NCBI RefSeq assembly: GCF_039888675.1 | Contig: NZ_JBDQQR010000004.1 | Coordinates: 339,269-403,268, forward strand | Reading direction: 5' to 3' | Length of the DNA: 64,000 nt | From: Mesorhizobium sp. CAU 1732 | GTDB taxonomy: Bacteria > Pseudomonadota > Alphaproteobacteria > Rhizobiales > Rhizobiaceae | Shown here: positions 52,824-61,516 of the stretch, one piece after another | How the letters are laid out: every line of letters starts with the position of its first letter | Position numbering within the stretch: position 1 is the stretch's first letter | Notes under the pieces: model-generated | Told to the model about the DNA's origin: nothing | The model's database searches: none | The model's input: only the letters and a program-made list of their open reading frames with translations | Program-made: the position numbers and the translations under genes

Positions 52824-52907
52824 TCTCTTCTCCTTCGGTTCTTATGGCGGGCCAGTCTTCGCCTGCCGCCGTCCCGAAGCAAGGGCGCCGAGGCCGGGTT
52901 GCGGCGG

Positions 52908-53534
52908 TCACGTGTCGCCGGAAGGCTGGCCGTAGCGTGGCAGCGCCCAGTTCCAGTGCAGGGCGCCGAAACGGATCGCGACGGTTACGACGAAACCAGT
53001 CACGATCGCGGTCTCGCGTGGCACGCCCGCTCCGGAGAGCAGCACGAATGCTACGGCTCCGGCGAGCGCCGCCGTGGCATAGACCTCGCGGCTGAGTATT
53101 GCCGGGCTTTCGCCGCTCAGCACATCCCGGATGATCCCTCCAAAGGTAGCCGTCACGACACCCATCGCGACTGCGGCGACAGGTCCGGCACCGACAGCGA
53201 GAGCCTTCTCCGCGCCCAGTATCGCGAAGAGCGCCAGGCCGACCGCGTCGAAGCGGAGCAGCAAGAATTCCCGGGACTGCGGTACATGGGCGAGAAAGAA
53301 CACGGCGGCCGACGCCGCCACGCAGGCTAGCAGATAGCCGGGGCTGGTCACCCAGAAGACGGGGGTGGCTCCGATAACGGCGTCGCGGTTCGTCCCACCC
53401 CCGATCCCGGTCGCCGTGCCGAGCAGCACGAACCCGGCGATGTCCATCCGCTTCCTTGAGGCCGCAAGCGATCCCGTCAAGGCGAACACGACGACTCCGA
53501 ACCAGTCGAGGAAGACTACGGCAGCGTCGATCAT
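52908..53534 (-). CDS. TRIC/UPF0126-family cation channel-like membrane protein
   Basis: A 208-residue protein with seven membrane helices and two internal repeats: FALTGSLAASRKRMDIAGFV with GGGTNRDAVIG, and FAILGAEKALAVGAGPVAAV with GGIIRDVLSG. The Gly-rich kinked helices followed by Arg-Asp are the bacterial TRIC (YadS-type) pore signature. AAGGAGGGAACG just before the ATG at 53534 fixes the start. Confidence 0.88.
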   Translation of the reverse strand: MIDAAVVFLDWFGVVVFALTGSLAASRKRMDIAGFVLLGTATGIGGGTNRDAVIGATPVFWVTSPGYLLACVAASAAVFFLAHVPQSREFLLLRFDAVGLALFAILGAEKALAVGAGPVAAVAMGVVTATFGGIIRDVLSGESPAILSREVYATAALAGAVAFVLLSGAGVPRETAIVTGFVVTVAIRFGALHWNWALPRYGQPSGDT

Positions 53535-53545
53535 CGTTCCCTCCT

Positions 53546-54222
53546 TCACACGAGGCCGGGCGTGACGGCATCCGCCGCCAGCACGACGATCGGAGAGCCG
53601 GACCGGACGTTGTCGTGAAGGTGGATCACGTCCTGATGCAGCAGCCGCGCGCATCCTGACGAGACCGCCTTGCCGATGGTCCATGCTTCTGCAGTACCGT
53701 GAATACGGTAGAGCGTGTCGACGTTGCCCTGATGGATGTAGAGCGCCCTCGCGCCGAGCGGATTGTCGATGCCGGGCGGGCGGCCATGCCGCCACTGTTC
53801 CAGCTGAGGCTGGCGATTGATCATGTCCGAAGGATTCGTCCAGACGGGTCATTCGCGCTTGTAGGCGATATGCGCACGACCGGACCACTCGAAGCCCGCA
53901 CGTCCGATCCCGACGCCGTAGCGCGTCGTCAATCCGCCTGGCTGGATATGGTAGAGGTAGCGGTTGACCGTATCGACGACGACTGCTCCGGGCTCTTCGT
54001 TCGATGGATAGTCGACCACTTCCCGGAAGAAGCGCGGATCGAGGCGCGCGAGATTAGCGGCCGGGATCGGGAATGCCTCCTCCGGCATCGCCCGGTACAT
54101 CAGGAGCGCGTGGTCAGGGTGTTTCGGGCTGGAGGGAGAGCCGGCACTGTGCGTGGCGTGGGAGCCGTAGTCGCGCATCCCGCAAGCGTCAACGCGAGAA
54201 CGCTGCCGATGGAGCCGAGCAC
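53546..54222 (-). pseudogene. L,D-transpeptidase lipoprotein gene with frameshift and in-frame TGA
   Basis: Three collinear pieces are seen. A lipoprotein signal (VLGSIGSVLALTLAGCATTA, from GTG 54222) is in one frame. After a one-base loss near 54125 the body continues in another frame with HALLMYRAMPEEAFPIPAAN, EEPGAVVVDTVNRYLYHIQP and GRAHIAYKRE. A TGA at 53849-53851 stands where Trp is expected, and the same frame goes on with PVWTNPSDMINRQPQLEQWR and the catalytic YkuD block IHGTAEAWTIGKAVSSGCAR. The gene is divergent from, and overlaps, the receiver gene. It would have cross-linked peptidoglycan in the periplasm. Confidence 0.8.
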
Positions 54223-54604
54223 GGCTCGGCACCGCGCAATGGGTGATCTGCTTTCGGGCCGCAGCGTCCTTGTCGTAGAAGATGAAATGCTGATCCTCAT
54301 GATGATCGAAGACATGCTGGCCGACCTCGGGTGCGCGTCCGTGACCGCTGCCGCCACAATTGATAAAGCCCTCGCCTTGATCGAAGAGCATGTCTTCGAC
54401 GCGGCGATGCTGGACATGAACCTGAAAGGCGACGACAGCTTGAAGGTCACCGACGCGCTCGCCGCGTGGGGCGTGCCGTTCGTCTACTGCACGGGCAACA
54501 ACGGCCATGGCATGAGGGTAGATCCCGCCAACACCCCGGTTCTTCGCAAGCCGTTCAGTTTCGAGGAACTGACTGCGATCCTCACGCGCCTTCTCTCTCG
54601 CTGA
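54209..54604 (+). CDS. Single-domain response regulator
   Basis: A CheY-like receiver of about 120-130 residues: SVLVVEDEMLILMMIEDMLA (acidic pair), acceptor in AAMLDMNLKGDDS, FVYCTGNNGHG (Thr position) and Lys in PVLRKPFSFEELTAIL. Receivers of this style pair with HWE/HisKA2 kinases in alphaproteobacteria; none is nearby. Start is 54209 (GAGAAC upstream) or 54239; neither has a clear site. The longer start overlaps the broken L,D-transpeptidase gene in the opposite direction. Confidence 0.82.
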   Translation: MEPSTARHRAMGDLLSGRSVLVVEDEMLILMMIEDMLADLGCASVTAAATIDKALALIEEHVFDAAMLDMNLKGDDSLKVTDALAAWGVPFVYCTGNNGHGMRVDPANTPVLRKPFSFEELTAILTRLLSR

Positions 54605-54996
54605 TTGCCTGCTAACCATTGTGGAGCAGCGGTGTTTGCCCGACACAGCCCCATATCCCCACGGCCGGAAGTGGCCCGGAGGGTGCGACCATCGGCTCTC
54701 AAAAGGACTAATTGACCTGGGTCGATTCGAGCCGTTCAGCATTCCCCACTTAGGATGGCCGCTCATCGCGCGACCGAGCCGACGGAGGCATCGGCTCGGA
54801 TTTGCCGCGATCAAGCGTTCTACGTCTCAATCGGGTGGTGAGCGGGCGCATCCGTAATTGCGTGCCACGGCAGGACTTTGGGCAAAGCAGCCATTCGCCA
54901 GTCAACGCTGCCATGTCGCCGGTGGCCTAAATCGGGTGGCCCGCTGCCTGCCCGGCCGCTAGACAGCCATGACGCAATGTTCAGGAGAACCACGTC
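54605..54996. other. Intergenic region with a hairpin and a direct repeat
   Basis: No gene was recognised. GAGCCGA (54776-54782) and TCGGCTC (54791-54797) form a small hairpin that could end the receiver transcript. AATCGGGTGG occurs at 54829-54838 and again at 54930-54939. An AGGAGA ribosome site for the following SDR gene lies at its end. Confidence 0.4.
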
Positions 54997-55755
54997 ATGG
55001 AACTGAAAAACAAGTCGATTATCATCACCGGGGCAAGCAGCGGAATCGGCGCAGCGGCGGCTCTACTGTTCGCAGCCGAAGGCGCCAACGTGGTCCTTGG
55101 CGCACGCCGGGCGGCGGAACTCGAAACCCTTGCGGGGGCGATCAACCGAGGCAACGGCAGGGCCTTATACCTGGCAGGCGACGTGAAGGATGAGGGCTAC
55201 GCCGATGCTCTGGTCGATGTGTGCATGAGAGAGTTCGGTGGGGTGGACGGCGCTTTCAACAATGCCGGCATCGTGGGAGAGATGGGTCCGGTCCCCGATA
55301 TGGCTAACGGCAATTGGAACGATGTCATCGCGGTCAACCTGACAGGCGCCTTCATGGCCGCCAAGGCGCAGATACCGGCCATGAAGAAGCAAGGGCAAGG
55401 CTCGATCGTCTTCACGTCGTCCTTCGTGGGCTTCAGCAACGGCGGAATGCCGGGAATGGGGGCCTACGCAGCGTCCAAAGCTGGGTTGATCGGCCTGGTG
55501 CAGTCGCTGGCATCCGACCATGCCATAGACGGGATCCGTGTCAACGCGCTGTTGCCAGGAGGCACGATCACACCGAGCGGAGGGGAAGGGAATGCGGCCG
55601 CATTGGAGTTCGTCGCGAATCTTCATCCAATGAAGCGGATGGCGACCGGGAAGGAAATTGCGCAGGCAGCTCTCTTCCTGCTTTCCGATCGGTCGAGCTT
55701 CATGACAGGAAGCCCGATGATCGTTGATGGCGGTATGTCTGTACGGCTCACATAG
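54997..55755 (+). CDS. Short-chain dehydrogenase/reductase (SDR) family oxidoreductase
   Basis: A 252-residue classical SDR: cofactor loop TGASSGIGAAAALLFAAEGA, NNAG motif (FNNAGIVGEM), catalytic Ser in VFTSSFVGFSNGG, Tyr and Lys in YAASKAGLIGLVQSLA, and a C-terminal MTGSPMIVDGGMSVRLT. An Arg-rich turn (GARRAAELE) after strand 2 suggests NADP preference. Strong ribosome site AGGAGA. Substrate unknown; single gene. Confidence 0.9.
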   Translation: MELKNKSIIITGASSGIGAAAALLFAAEGANVVLGARRAAELETLAGAINRGNGRALYLAGDVKDEGYADALVDVCMREFGGVDGAFNNAGIVGEMGPVPDMANGNWNDVIAVNLTGAFMAAKAQIPAMKKQGQGSIVFTSSFVGFSNGGMPGMGAYAASKAGLIGLVQSLASDHAIDGIRVNALLPGGTITPSGGEGNAAALEFVANLHPMKRMATGKEIAQAALFLLSDRSSFMTGSPMIVDGGMSVRLT

Positions 55756-56124
55756 CGACCGTACACACTCCCTGTGAATGACTATCATGACCATTCGGGG
55801 AGGCGTAAGCGGCGACCTCTATCATGGTCTCCAGCGATGTCTCCTTTCACGCAGGGGCGAAGCTGACCTCTACGGCCGGAATGGGGCGCGTAGCTGTCGA
55901 AGTGCAGCGGCCAGCCGAATGGCCGCTTTCCCAACTCCGCCGCCCAGAAGCGGTCGGGCAGAAATCCACCCCCCAACTCGCCATTCTCGAACTGCGTGTA
56001 CGAACCGGCAGGTGTCGACCCGTTTCGGACATTGGCCTCTCGATTTCAGTTCTCTAAAAGCTGACGCTAGGTTGCGTTTGAGAGAGAGCTGATCGATATC
56101 GCCCCCTCCCGGATTGCTTGGCGA
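55756..56124. other. Intergenic region with a terminator-like hairpin at 55907-55930
   Basis: GCGGCCA (55907-55913), loop GCCGAA, TGGCCGC (55920-55926) followed by TTTC is a plausible weak terminator. Short frames on both strands here have no ribosome site or family likeness and were not called. The CCGCTTTCC and GTCGGGCAG words recall the sphingomonad intergenic repeats found further right. Confidence 0.4.
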
Positions 56125-56580
56125 TTAGCGGTGGGCGGGGACCCTAGTTGTCACCTCGACCAGGGCCGTCACCGGCTGGCCATCGACCAGAATGGGTTGG
56201 TGGTGGTCGTCCGCAAGCAGGACGCCGATTACGTGGCTGCCTGCGGGATTGGGGCAATGACCAAAGCGCCCCTTAACGAGGTCACCGCCGAAATCGCTGT
56301 TCATGCTGTTATAGGGCCTGCCGGGAATGTCGCAGGTGTTTCCTTCAGGATCGATCTTCATATGGATATGGCCACATCGCGCATTGTTACCACACGCGCC
56401 TGCTGGCAGCAGTTCGAAGTTACTTTTCACGATCACACCAATAGCCATCTCTGGGTCTGAACCGAGCTCGATAACCGTCCCGGCTTGCGGCCAGACGACT
56501 TCGAGCGTCGGCCGGTCTTGCGCCATGGCTCCGGTGGACATCAAAAACACGGCAGGTACGACAAGCAGGTTGCGCAGCAT
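56125..56580 (-). CDS. Secreted protein of unknown function
   Basis: A 151-residue protein with a signal peptide (MLRNLLVVPAVFLMSTGAMA, cleavage before QD). The mature part has one beta-rich domain: LEVVWPQAGTVIELGSDPEM, FELLPAGACGNNARCGHIHM, DFGGDLVKGRFGHCPNPAGS and HVIGVLLADDHHQPILVDGQ. Three cysteines and several His residues suggest a disulfide and perhaps metal binding. It has the look of small periplasmic copper- or ion-related proteins, but no family is certain. ATG at 56580 has GGAGAAG upstream. Divergent from a TetR gene, which may regulate it. Confidence 0.72.
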   Translation of the reverse strand: MLRNLLVVPAVFLMSTGAMAQDRPTLEVVWPQAGTVIELGSDPEMAIGVIVKSNFELLPAGACGNNARCGHIHMKIDPEGNTCDIPGRPYNSMNSDFGGDLVKGRFGHCPNPAGSHVIGVLLADDHHQPILVDGQPVTALVEVTTRVPAHR

Positions 56581-56689
56581 GATCTTCTCCATCTAATCGG
56601 CGCTTAGATGCGCCATTGATCATGGACTTTTGAGTGTCGATCAAGCAAAATAAGCACTGATTAGATCGCATTTACGTGATGAGGGTCGA
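56581..56689. promoter_or_regulatory. Divergent promoter region with inverted TTGATC/GATCAA
   Basis: Between the secreted protein and the TetR gene, TTGATCA and CGATCAA form an imperfect inverted repeat about 56615-56645 around the AT-rich centre. Such sites are common operators of divergent TetR genes. The exact binding site is a guess. Confidence 0.35.
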
Positions 56690-57328
56690 ATGGATGTTCC
56701 AAGCTCCGCAGGCAAGACCAAGCCATACCACCACGGCAATCTTTTCGAGGAGTTGCTCCGGGTCGCCATCGAGATCATCGAGGAAAAAGGTGCCGATCAC
56801 CTTTCTATGAGGGAAGTAGCAAGGCGCGCAGGCGTCTCACCTGGGGCACCCTTTCAACATTTCCAGTCCAAAGGTACACTGCTCACCGCCGTTGCCGAAC
56901 AAGCCATGCAACGTCTAACCAACTCAGTTTCTGATGCCGAGGCCGCCGCCGGCGACGCCACTCCTTTGCGGCGTCTTGAAGCTATTGGCCAAGGCTATCT
57001 GCGCTGGGCTATGTCCAATCCCACTCACTTTGAGGTGATTAGCTCGCGCAAGCTGATTGACTTCGCCGCGTCAGAAACCTTGCGGGCGCAGAACGAAACC
57101 ATTCGCCGGACCATGGTTGACCTCGTGACCCGCGCCAAGGTCGAAGGTAGTCTGGCACCAGACAGCGACGTTAATCAGGTGGTGCTTGCCGCTCGTGCCT
57201 ACGTGTACGGTCTAGCGCGTATGGTCGTGGATGGTCATTTCCCTGAATGGCAAGTCACCGAGCAAGCGGACGCAACGGTCCTTGGCGCCTTGCATATGTT
57301 TATGACCAGCCTGAGCCGTGAACGCTAA
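56690..57328 (+). CDS. TetR-family transcriptional regulator
   Basis: A 212-residue TetR protein. The DNA-binding domain reads KPYHHGNLFEELLRVAIEII, then SMREVARRAGVSPGAPFQHF with the recognition helix. The C-terminal ligand domain (ISSRKLIDFAASETLRAQNE; YVYGLARMVVDGHFPEWQV) is of the WHG/TetR_C_33-like kind. A GAGGGTCGA site precedes ATG. It is divergent from the secreted-protein gene and probably represses it and itself. Confidence 0.88.
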   Translation: MDVPSSAGKTKPYHHGNLFEELLRVAIEIIEEKGADHLSMREVARRAGVSPGAPFQHFQSKGTLLTAVAEQAMQRLTNSVSDAEAAAGDATPLRRLEAIGQGYLRWAMSNPTHFEVISSRKLIDFAASETLRAQNETIRRTMVDLVTRAKVEGSLAPDSDVNQVVLAARAYVYGLARMVVDGHFPEWQVTEQADATVLGALHMFMTSLSRER

Positions 57329-57651
57329 AATGATCCAAGTGCCATGCGACATTGTCTGCTCTCAGCAGTTTCGAGCCGAAAACCGCCAGTCCGCTGTCCA
57401 CCCGCTTCTACCGTTGACGGCACCTTAAGGGATTGCGGTGGGGAGATGATTTCCCGAGGCAGATTAGGGGCCGTCTGCTGACTGTCCGGGTCCGGCCGAG
57501 AAATTGAGAAAGCCGACGTTCGGCCATCGACTCCATTTCGTTCGTTGACGGGCGACGGTGACAGACTCGAAACCCCACTCGTCCCCATTGCCCTTCTGAC
57601 ACGTACTTTGACGCTGTTCGCTTTCAGACAGCAGTAATCGACGGCTGGCTG
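57329..57651. repeat. Intergenic region containing dispersed repeat copy A (57463-57550)
   Basis: The stretch carries AGGGGCCGTCTGCTGACTGT, then CCGGGTCCGGCCGAGAAATT and GAGAAAGCCGACGTTCGGCC. The same words recur near 59.9 and 63.8 kb in the same orientation. This is a non-coding repeat common between genes of sphingomonads. No gene was recognised in the rest of the gap. Confidence 0.65.
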
Positions 57652-58431
57652 TTAGGCGGTCGGAACAGTTCCGCCGTCAATCACATGCTCCGTGCCGGTT
57701 ATGGAGGACGCTCGGTCGGAAGCCAGGAACGCAATGAAGTCGGCAACCTCCCCCGGAGCAGCCGGTCGTCCAAGTGGAATGCCGCCGAGTGTGTCCATGA
57801 TCACCTGCACCGCGTCGTCGTAGCCGATGCCGGACTCTTCTGCGATGCGGAGTGCCAGACCGTTCTTGCCCGGATCGGCGATCCAGCCGGGAGACACCCG
57901 CACGACGCGAACGCCTTTCGGCGAGACCTCCTTGGAAAGGCTCTTGCTGTAGGTATTGAGCGCGGCCTTGGCAGAAGCGTAACCGGTGGTAGCCTGAGGC
58001 AGCGGCAATCGGCCCTGGATCGAGGTCACATGAATGACGACGCCTTTTCCCTGAGCCAGCATGCCGGGGATCAGGGCACGATCCAGCCTGACTGCCGGGA
58101 AGAAGTTCAAGTTGAACTCCTTGTCCCAGTCGGCATCATTGAGCGCTGCAAAGCCGCCGGAGGGCGCGGAGGAGCCGCCCAGGACGTTGACGAGAATGTC
58201 GAGCCCGCCCAGTTCCCGCTGCACTGCATCCACGACCGTTTCGACACCCTCCCTCGTTGTGAGGTCCGCCGCGACGAAGGCGGCGCCGGCGAAGTCTGCG
58301 GGCTTGGTCCGCGCGGTGGTCAACACGCGCGCACCTAGGTCCCGGAAGAGCGCAACGGTCGCCGCACCGGCGCCCATCGTCCCGCCGGTGATCAGGGCAC
58401 GGCGGCCTTCAAGCGTCAGGAATGGGCTCAT
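57652..58431 (-). CDS. SDR-family oxidoreductase
   Basis: A 259-residue SDR: cofactor loop [20 protein letters not shown] (a variant TGGTMGAG), NVLGG in place of NNAG, catalytic Ser in [13 protein letters not shown], Tyr/Lys in [20 protein letters not shown], and a C-terminal [20 protein letters not shown] at 58431 overlaps the stop of the NTF2-like gene (ATGA), so the true start is well defined although the frame is open much further upstream. The two genes are divergent from a LysR gene, their probable regulator. Confidence 0.9.
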   Translation of the reverse strand: MSPFLTLEGRRALITGGTMGAGAATVALFRDLGARVLTTARTKPADFAGAAFVAADLTTREGVETVVDAVQRELGGLDILVNVLGGSSAPSGGFAALNDADWDKEFNLNFFPAVRLDRALIPGMLAQGKGVVIHVTSIQGRLPLPQATTGYASAKAALNTYSKSLSKEVSPKGVRVVRVSPGWIADPGKNGLALRIAEESGIGYDDAVQVIMDTLGGIPLGRPAAPGEVADFIAFLASDRASSITGTEHVIDGGTVPTA

Positions 58432-58760
58432 ACCGTGATCTCCAGATCTGCGATCTTGTCGCCGTTGAGAACGAAGAAGTACCGCAGATCGACGGGGCTT
58501 CCGGGGAAGTCGCCAGACACACGGCCCGTTACCTGGGTCTTTCCGTTCTCGGTGCTGATGAGAAAGGGCTCGGTCAGAGTGTACGAGTATTTCTGGTCGG
58601 TCTCGACCTTCCAACGCCGGATGGAGTCTCGGCCGACGCGGGTTTCGCCCGCGTCCCGGACGACAGCATCGTCGGTGAAGGCCGCGGCGACGGCGTCGGG
58701 GCTGCGAGCGTTGTCGGCATCGAAGTAGGCCTGGATGCTCGAAGGCAACTTGATGGTCAT
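58428..58760 (-). CDS. NTF2-like (SnoaL-type) protein
   Basis: A 110-residue alpha+beta barrel protein: [40 protein letters not shown], and [20 protein letters not shown] with a closing strand ending ADLEITV. These small proteins are isomerases, cyclases or carriers, frequently next to SDRs in catabolic or regulatory pairs. Strong AGGAGAA ribosome site. First gene of a two-gene unit with the SDR. Confidence 0.85.
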   Translation of the reverse strand: MTIKLPSSIQAYFDADNARSPDAVAAAFTDDAVVRDAGETRVGRDSIRRWKVETDQKYSYTLTEPFLISTENGKTQVTGRVSGDFPGSPVDLRYFFVLNGDKIADLEITV

Positions 58761-58895
58761 CTTGTTTCTCCTGTGTTTCCCCGTGCTTTGCTCGCCGGGG
58801 CCAGCCCATGTGCGCTGGCAGGAGATAATCTACGGCTCGACGAATGATCCGATAATTGGGATAGATAGGGATGAGGCATCACGAAAATCAGGACA

Positions 58896-59798
58896 ATGAC
58901 GCGAGACATCCTATCTGACATCGATGCCGTACTCGGCGTCGTCCGCCACGGCTCGTTTCGCGCCGCGGCCCTCGATCTCGGCATGTCGGCGACTGCGCTC
59001 AGCAATGCCATCGCAAAGCTGGAGCAGCGCCTGGGCATCCGGCTGTTCAATCGGACCACCCGGAGTGTATCCCTCACCGACGCGGGGCGGACATTTGTCG
59101 AGCGGGTCGGGCCAGCGATGACGGATATCCACGATGCCATGCTGGCCGCCCAGGCGCTTCAGGAGACGCCATCCGGCACGCTGCGCATCAACGCATTCGC
59201 GTCGGCAGCCCGCGAGGTGTTGGCGCCCCTGATGCTTCCCTTTCTGCGGCGCTATCCGCAAGTGCACATCGATTTGGTCACCGAAGGAAAGCTTGTCGAC
59301 ATCGTCGCCGCCGGCTTCGACATTGGTCTGAGGCCGGTCGACCTCGTGCCGATCGACATGATCGCCGTTCCTCTGGGCCTGCATCGTCAGCACGCGGTCG
59401 TGGGGTCACCCGAGTTTCTGGCCAAGCACGGAAAACCGAATGTGCCCACTGACCTCTATCGCTTTCGCTGCCTGCGCGCGCGCCTTCCGAACAACGCCAT
59501 CTTCAGATGGCGTTTCGAGAAGGAAGGAGACGCTGTCCAGATCGACGTGCAGGGCTCGCTGACCCTCGATGAGCCGAGCCTCGTTCGGATCGCCGCACAG
59601 AACGGCGTCGGGCTGGGTTACGTTATGGAGGCGGAAGCCCGAGCGGACATCGCCGCCGGCAGGCTGGTTCAGGTTTTAGCAGACTGGACCCCCAGCCTGC
59701 CGCCGCTGGCGCTCTACTACCCCGCCCGAAAGAACCCGCCTGCCGCCTTCACAGCGTTCATTCAGGCGGCTCGTGAGTTTGCCTCTTCGGCCGGTTAG
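58896..59798 (+). CDS. LysR-family transcriptional regulator
   Basis: A 300-residue LysR protein. Helix-turn-helix: [20 protein letters not shown], then [20 protein letters not shown]. The effector domain reads [40 protein letters not shown] and [20 protein letters not shown]. It is divergent from the NTF2-like/SDR unit, the classical layout for a LysR activator and its target. The intervening 135 bases should hold its binding site. Confidence 0.92.
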   Translation: MTRDILSDIDAVLGVVRHGSFRAAALDLGMSATALSNAIAKLEQRLGIRLFNRTTRSVSLTDAGRTFVERVGPAMTDIHDAMLAAQALQETPSGTLRINAFASAAREVLAPLMLPFLRRYPQVHIDLVTEGKLVDIVAAGFDIGLRPVDLVPIDMIAVPLGLHRQHAVVGSPEFLAKHGKPNVPTDLYRFRCLRARLPNNAIFRWRFEKEGDAVQIDVQGSLTLDEPSLVRIAAQNGVGLGYVMEAEARADIAAGRLVQVLADWTPSLPPLALYYPARKNPPAAFTAFIQAAREFASSAG

Positions 59799-60082
59799 GT
59801 GTCAACGAAGCTGCCAACCCCGCCGATCTTCCAGCATCTGAAGTTCGGCTTGGGGGGCCGATAGCGGACTGTCCGGTTCCGACCGTGACATTGAGAAAGC
59901 CGACATTCAGCCAACGACGCCATTTCGGTCATTGACCGTGCTTTGCTCCCGACCTAGAAGCGGACAGATAACAGAAGGAGATTTATGCGCAGAGGCTTGT
60001 GATCCGACCGCAAATTGCGGCTTCACTTGGCACCAGCATTTGGTTGCCGGACCCCTTTGCATATCTCTTCTTTGGAATTCTC
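59799..60082. repeat. Intergenic region containing dispersed repeat copy B (59850-59940)
   Basis: Copy B reads GGCCGATAGCGGACTGTCCG, then GTTCCGACCGTGACATTGAG and AAAGCCGACATTCAGCCAAC, clearly related to copies A and C but more diverged. No gene was recognised in this stretch. Confidence 0.6.
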
Positions 60083-60535
60083 ATGAAGAACCATGTCGTC
60101 GTAATCCGGCCCTATGCGCCGGAACGCGATTTGAAAAAGCTATCGCGCATCTGGCTCGATGCATCCCTATTGGCTCATCCTTTTATCGGCGAACAGCGCT
60201 TGCTTGAGCAACGATCGCTGATCGAAGATCAGTATTTGCCTAATGCCGAGACTTGGGTGGCGTGCGTTGACGAGGAGCCCAGCGGCTTTATCAGCCTGCT
60301 CGATACTTTCATCGGAGGAATCTTCGTTTCTCCAGCCCAGCAAGGGCTTGGTATCGGTCGTCAGCTTATCTCACATGCTCTCAACCTTAAAGGTGAACTA
60401 GAGCTTGAGGTTTACACCGACAATCAGCAAGCCGTGAATTTCTACACCAGACTCGGCTTTCAGGAGTTGTCACGCCGTGCTCGCGATGATGACGGCTACG
60501 CTTTCGAAAATGCCCGTCTGCGCCTAATCGGCTAA
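60083..60535 (+). CDS. GNAT-family N-acetyltransferase
   Basis: A 150-residue acetyltransferase. Motif A, the acetyl-CoA pyrophosphate loop, is IFVSPAQQGLGIGRQLISHA; the following strand-helix is LELEVYTDNQQAVNFYTRLG and FQELSRRARDD. The N-terminal VIRPYAPERDLKKLSRIWLD is usual for the YjaB/PhnO-like group. Start 60083 has GGAAT upstream. Substrate (amine of a small molecule or protein) unknown. Confidence 0.85.
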   Translation: MKNHVVVIRPYAPERDLKKLSRIWLDASLLAHPFIGEQRLLEQRSLIEDQYLPNAETWVACVDEEPSGFISLLDTFIGGIFVSPAQQGLGIGRQLISHALNLKGELELEVYTDNQQAVNFYTRLGFQELSRRARDDDGYAFENARLRLIG

Positions 60536-60741
60536 TGGTGGGTCGTCGGGCGGCTAGATCTGCCGCCCGACAATCATTTTGGACTTTAGCAAACCAAAAG
60601 CCGACCGTCCGCTCTCCACCCCATCAACGACGTTTCGCAAACACAAAACAAGCCCTGCCACCTTTGGGCAGCGGGGCGTGGGAACATCGAGACGTAGCGA
60701 TCGCTGAAACAGAATCACCATCGCTCGAAGCAGACACCTCC

Positions 60742-61011
60742 ATGAACGCTGCGATCTCTGCTCCCCCGGATGTGAGGGCGGCTATTGGAAACTTCCTGAA
60801 CGAGCGCAAAGCCGGCGACCAGCCCTTTGCGCTCCCGCATTCGATGAACGCAATCAGACGCATCTTCCCCGATCTTGGGATTTCGGATGCGGATCTTGCC
60901 GATGTCATCACCAGTGAAGCCCTTACCGCCGGCCTCAACATAGATTTCGATATGCCCGCCCTGAAGGGTTCCTTGGACAGATGGGACAACGAAGGTGGAG
61001 CAATTCGCTAA
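60742..61011 (+). CDS. Small conserved-type hypothetical protein
   Basis: An 89-residue acidic protein: MNAAISAPPDVRAAIGNFLN, LPHSMNAIRRIFPDLGISDA and DLADVITSEALTAGLNIDFD, ending SLDRWDNEGGAIR. Short helices with a regular pattern suggest a folded domain. Similar small proteins are known from sphingomonads; no function is assigned. The start at 60742 is chosen for codon pattern; a frame extension to 60535 lacks support. Confidence 0.55.
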   Translation: MNAAISAPPDVRAAIGNFLNERKAGDQPFALPHSMNAIRRIFPDLGISDADLADVITSEALTAGLNIDFDMPALKGSLDRWDNEGGAIR

Positions 61012-61032
61012 TAGCCTCTTTACAAGTACGTG

Positions 61033-61122
61033 ATGCGTCATAGGGAACCACCATCAACCCGTTCTTCGCGGGTGAGGCATGTCGTACTGCTCGCCATTGT
61101 TCTAATTGTCGTAGCTTGGTGA
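61033..61122 (+). CDS. Possible 29-residue membrane peptide
   Basis: The frame starts MRHREPPSTRSSRVRHVVLL and ends AIVLIVVAW: a basic head followed by one hydrophobic helix. No good ribosome site is visible, so support is only the amphipathic layout and position between genes. Confidence 0.3.
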   Translation: MRHREPPSTRSSRVRHVVLLAIVLIVVAW

Positions 61123-61134
61123 ATCTGGCCTTTC

Positions 61135-61176
61135 TAAAAACAAAAAGCGCCCCACTAGCTACGGCCGGCGGGGGCG
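61135..61176 (-). terminator. Intrinsic terminator for the minus-strand small membrane protein
   Basis: On the minus strand CGCCCC (61176-61171), a GC-rich loop and GGGGCG (61153-61148) are followed by CTTTTTGTTTTT. This is a good rho-independent terminator placed about 30 bases after the stop codon of the small gene at 61205. Confidence 0.7.
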
Positions 61177-61204
61177 ATTGTTCAGTTAAAGGATTTCCGA
61201 AGGG

Positions 61205-61315
61205 TTAGTTGACTATCAAAAGCGCTGCACAGCCGCCGAGAAAGGCAACTAGGATGATGGTTCCGAGCAGCATCGCGGCAGTGATAGTCCGCAAGGTTTC
61301 CAGTATCTCATCCAT
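61205..61315 (-). CDS. 36-residue membrane protein
   Basis: ATG at 61315 has a near-perfect AAGGAGG site eight bases upstream. The peptide starts MDEILETLRTITAAMLLGTI and continues ILVAFLGGCAALLIVN: an acidic head and one membrane helix. Ribosome site and matching terminator make it a well-supported small gene. Function unknown; it is divergent from the type II NADH dehydrogenase. Confidence 0.65.
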   Translation of the reverse strand: MDEILETLRTITAAMLLGTIILVAFLGGCAALLIVN

Positions 61316-61516
61316 GATAGGCCTCCTTACAGAAGGCTAACGACCGTTGGCGAGGCAAGTTCCCGTAGCGTCGCCCCCATGCACCGAAGCATCCTACCTG
61401 ACAACCGGAGACATCGGGAACAAAACGGGTGACTTTGCGCAGAGCACCACTATCCCTAAGGGCTCCTTGACGCGTTGCGCACCCCTCGATAGGTCCGGCG
61501 AGATTGGAGATGCACT

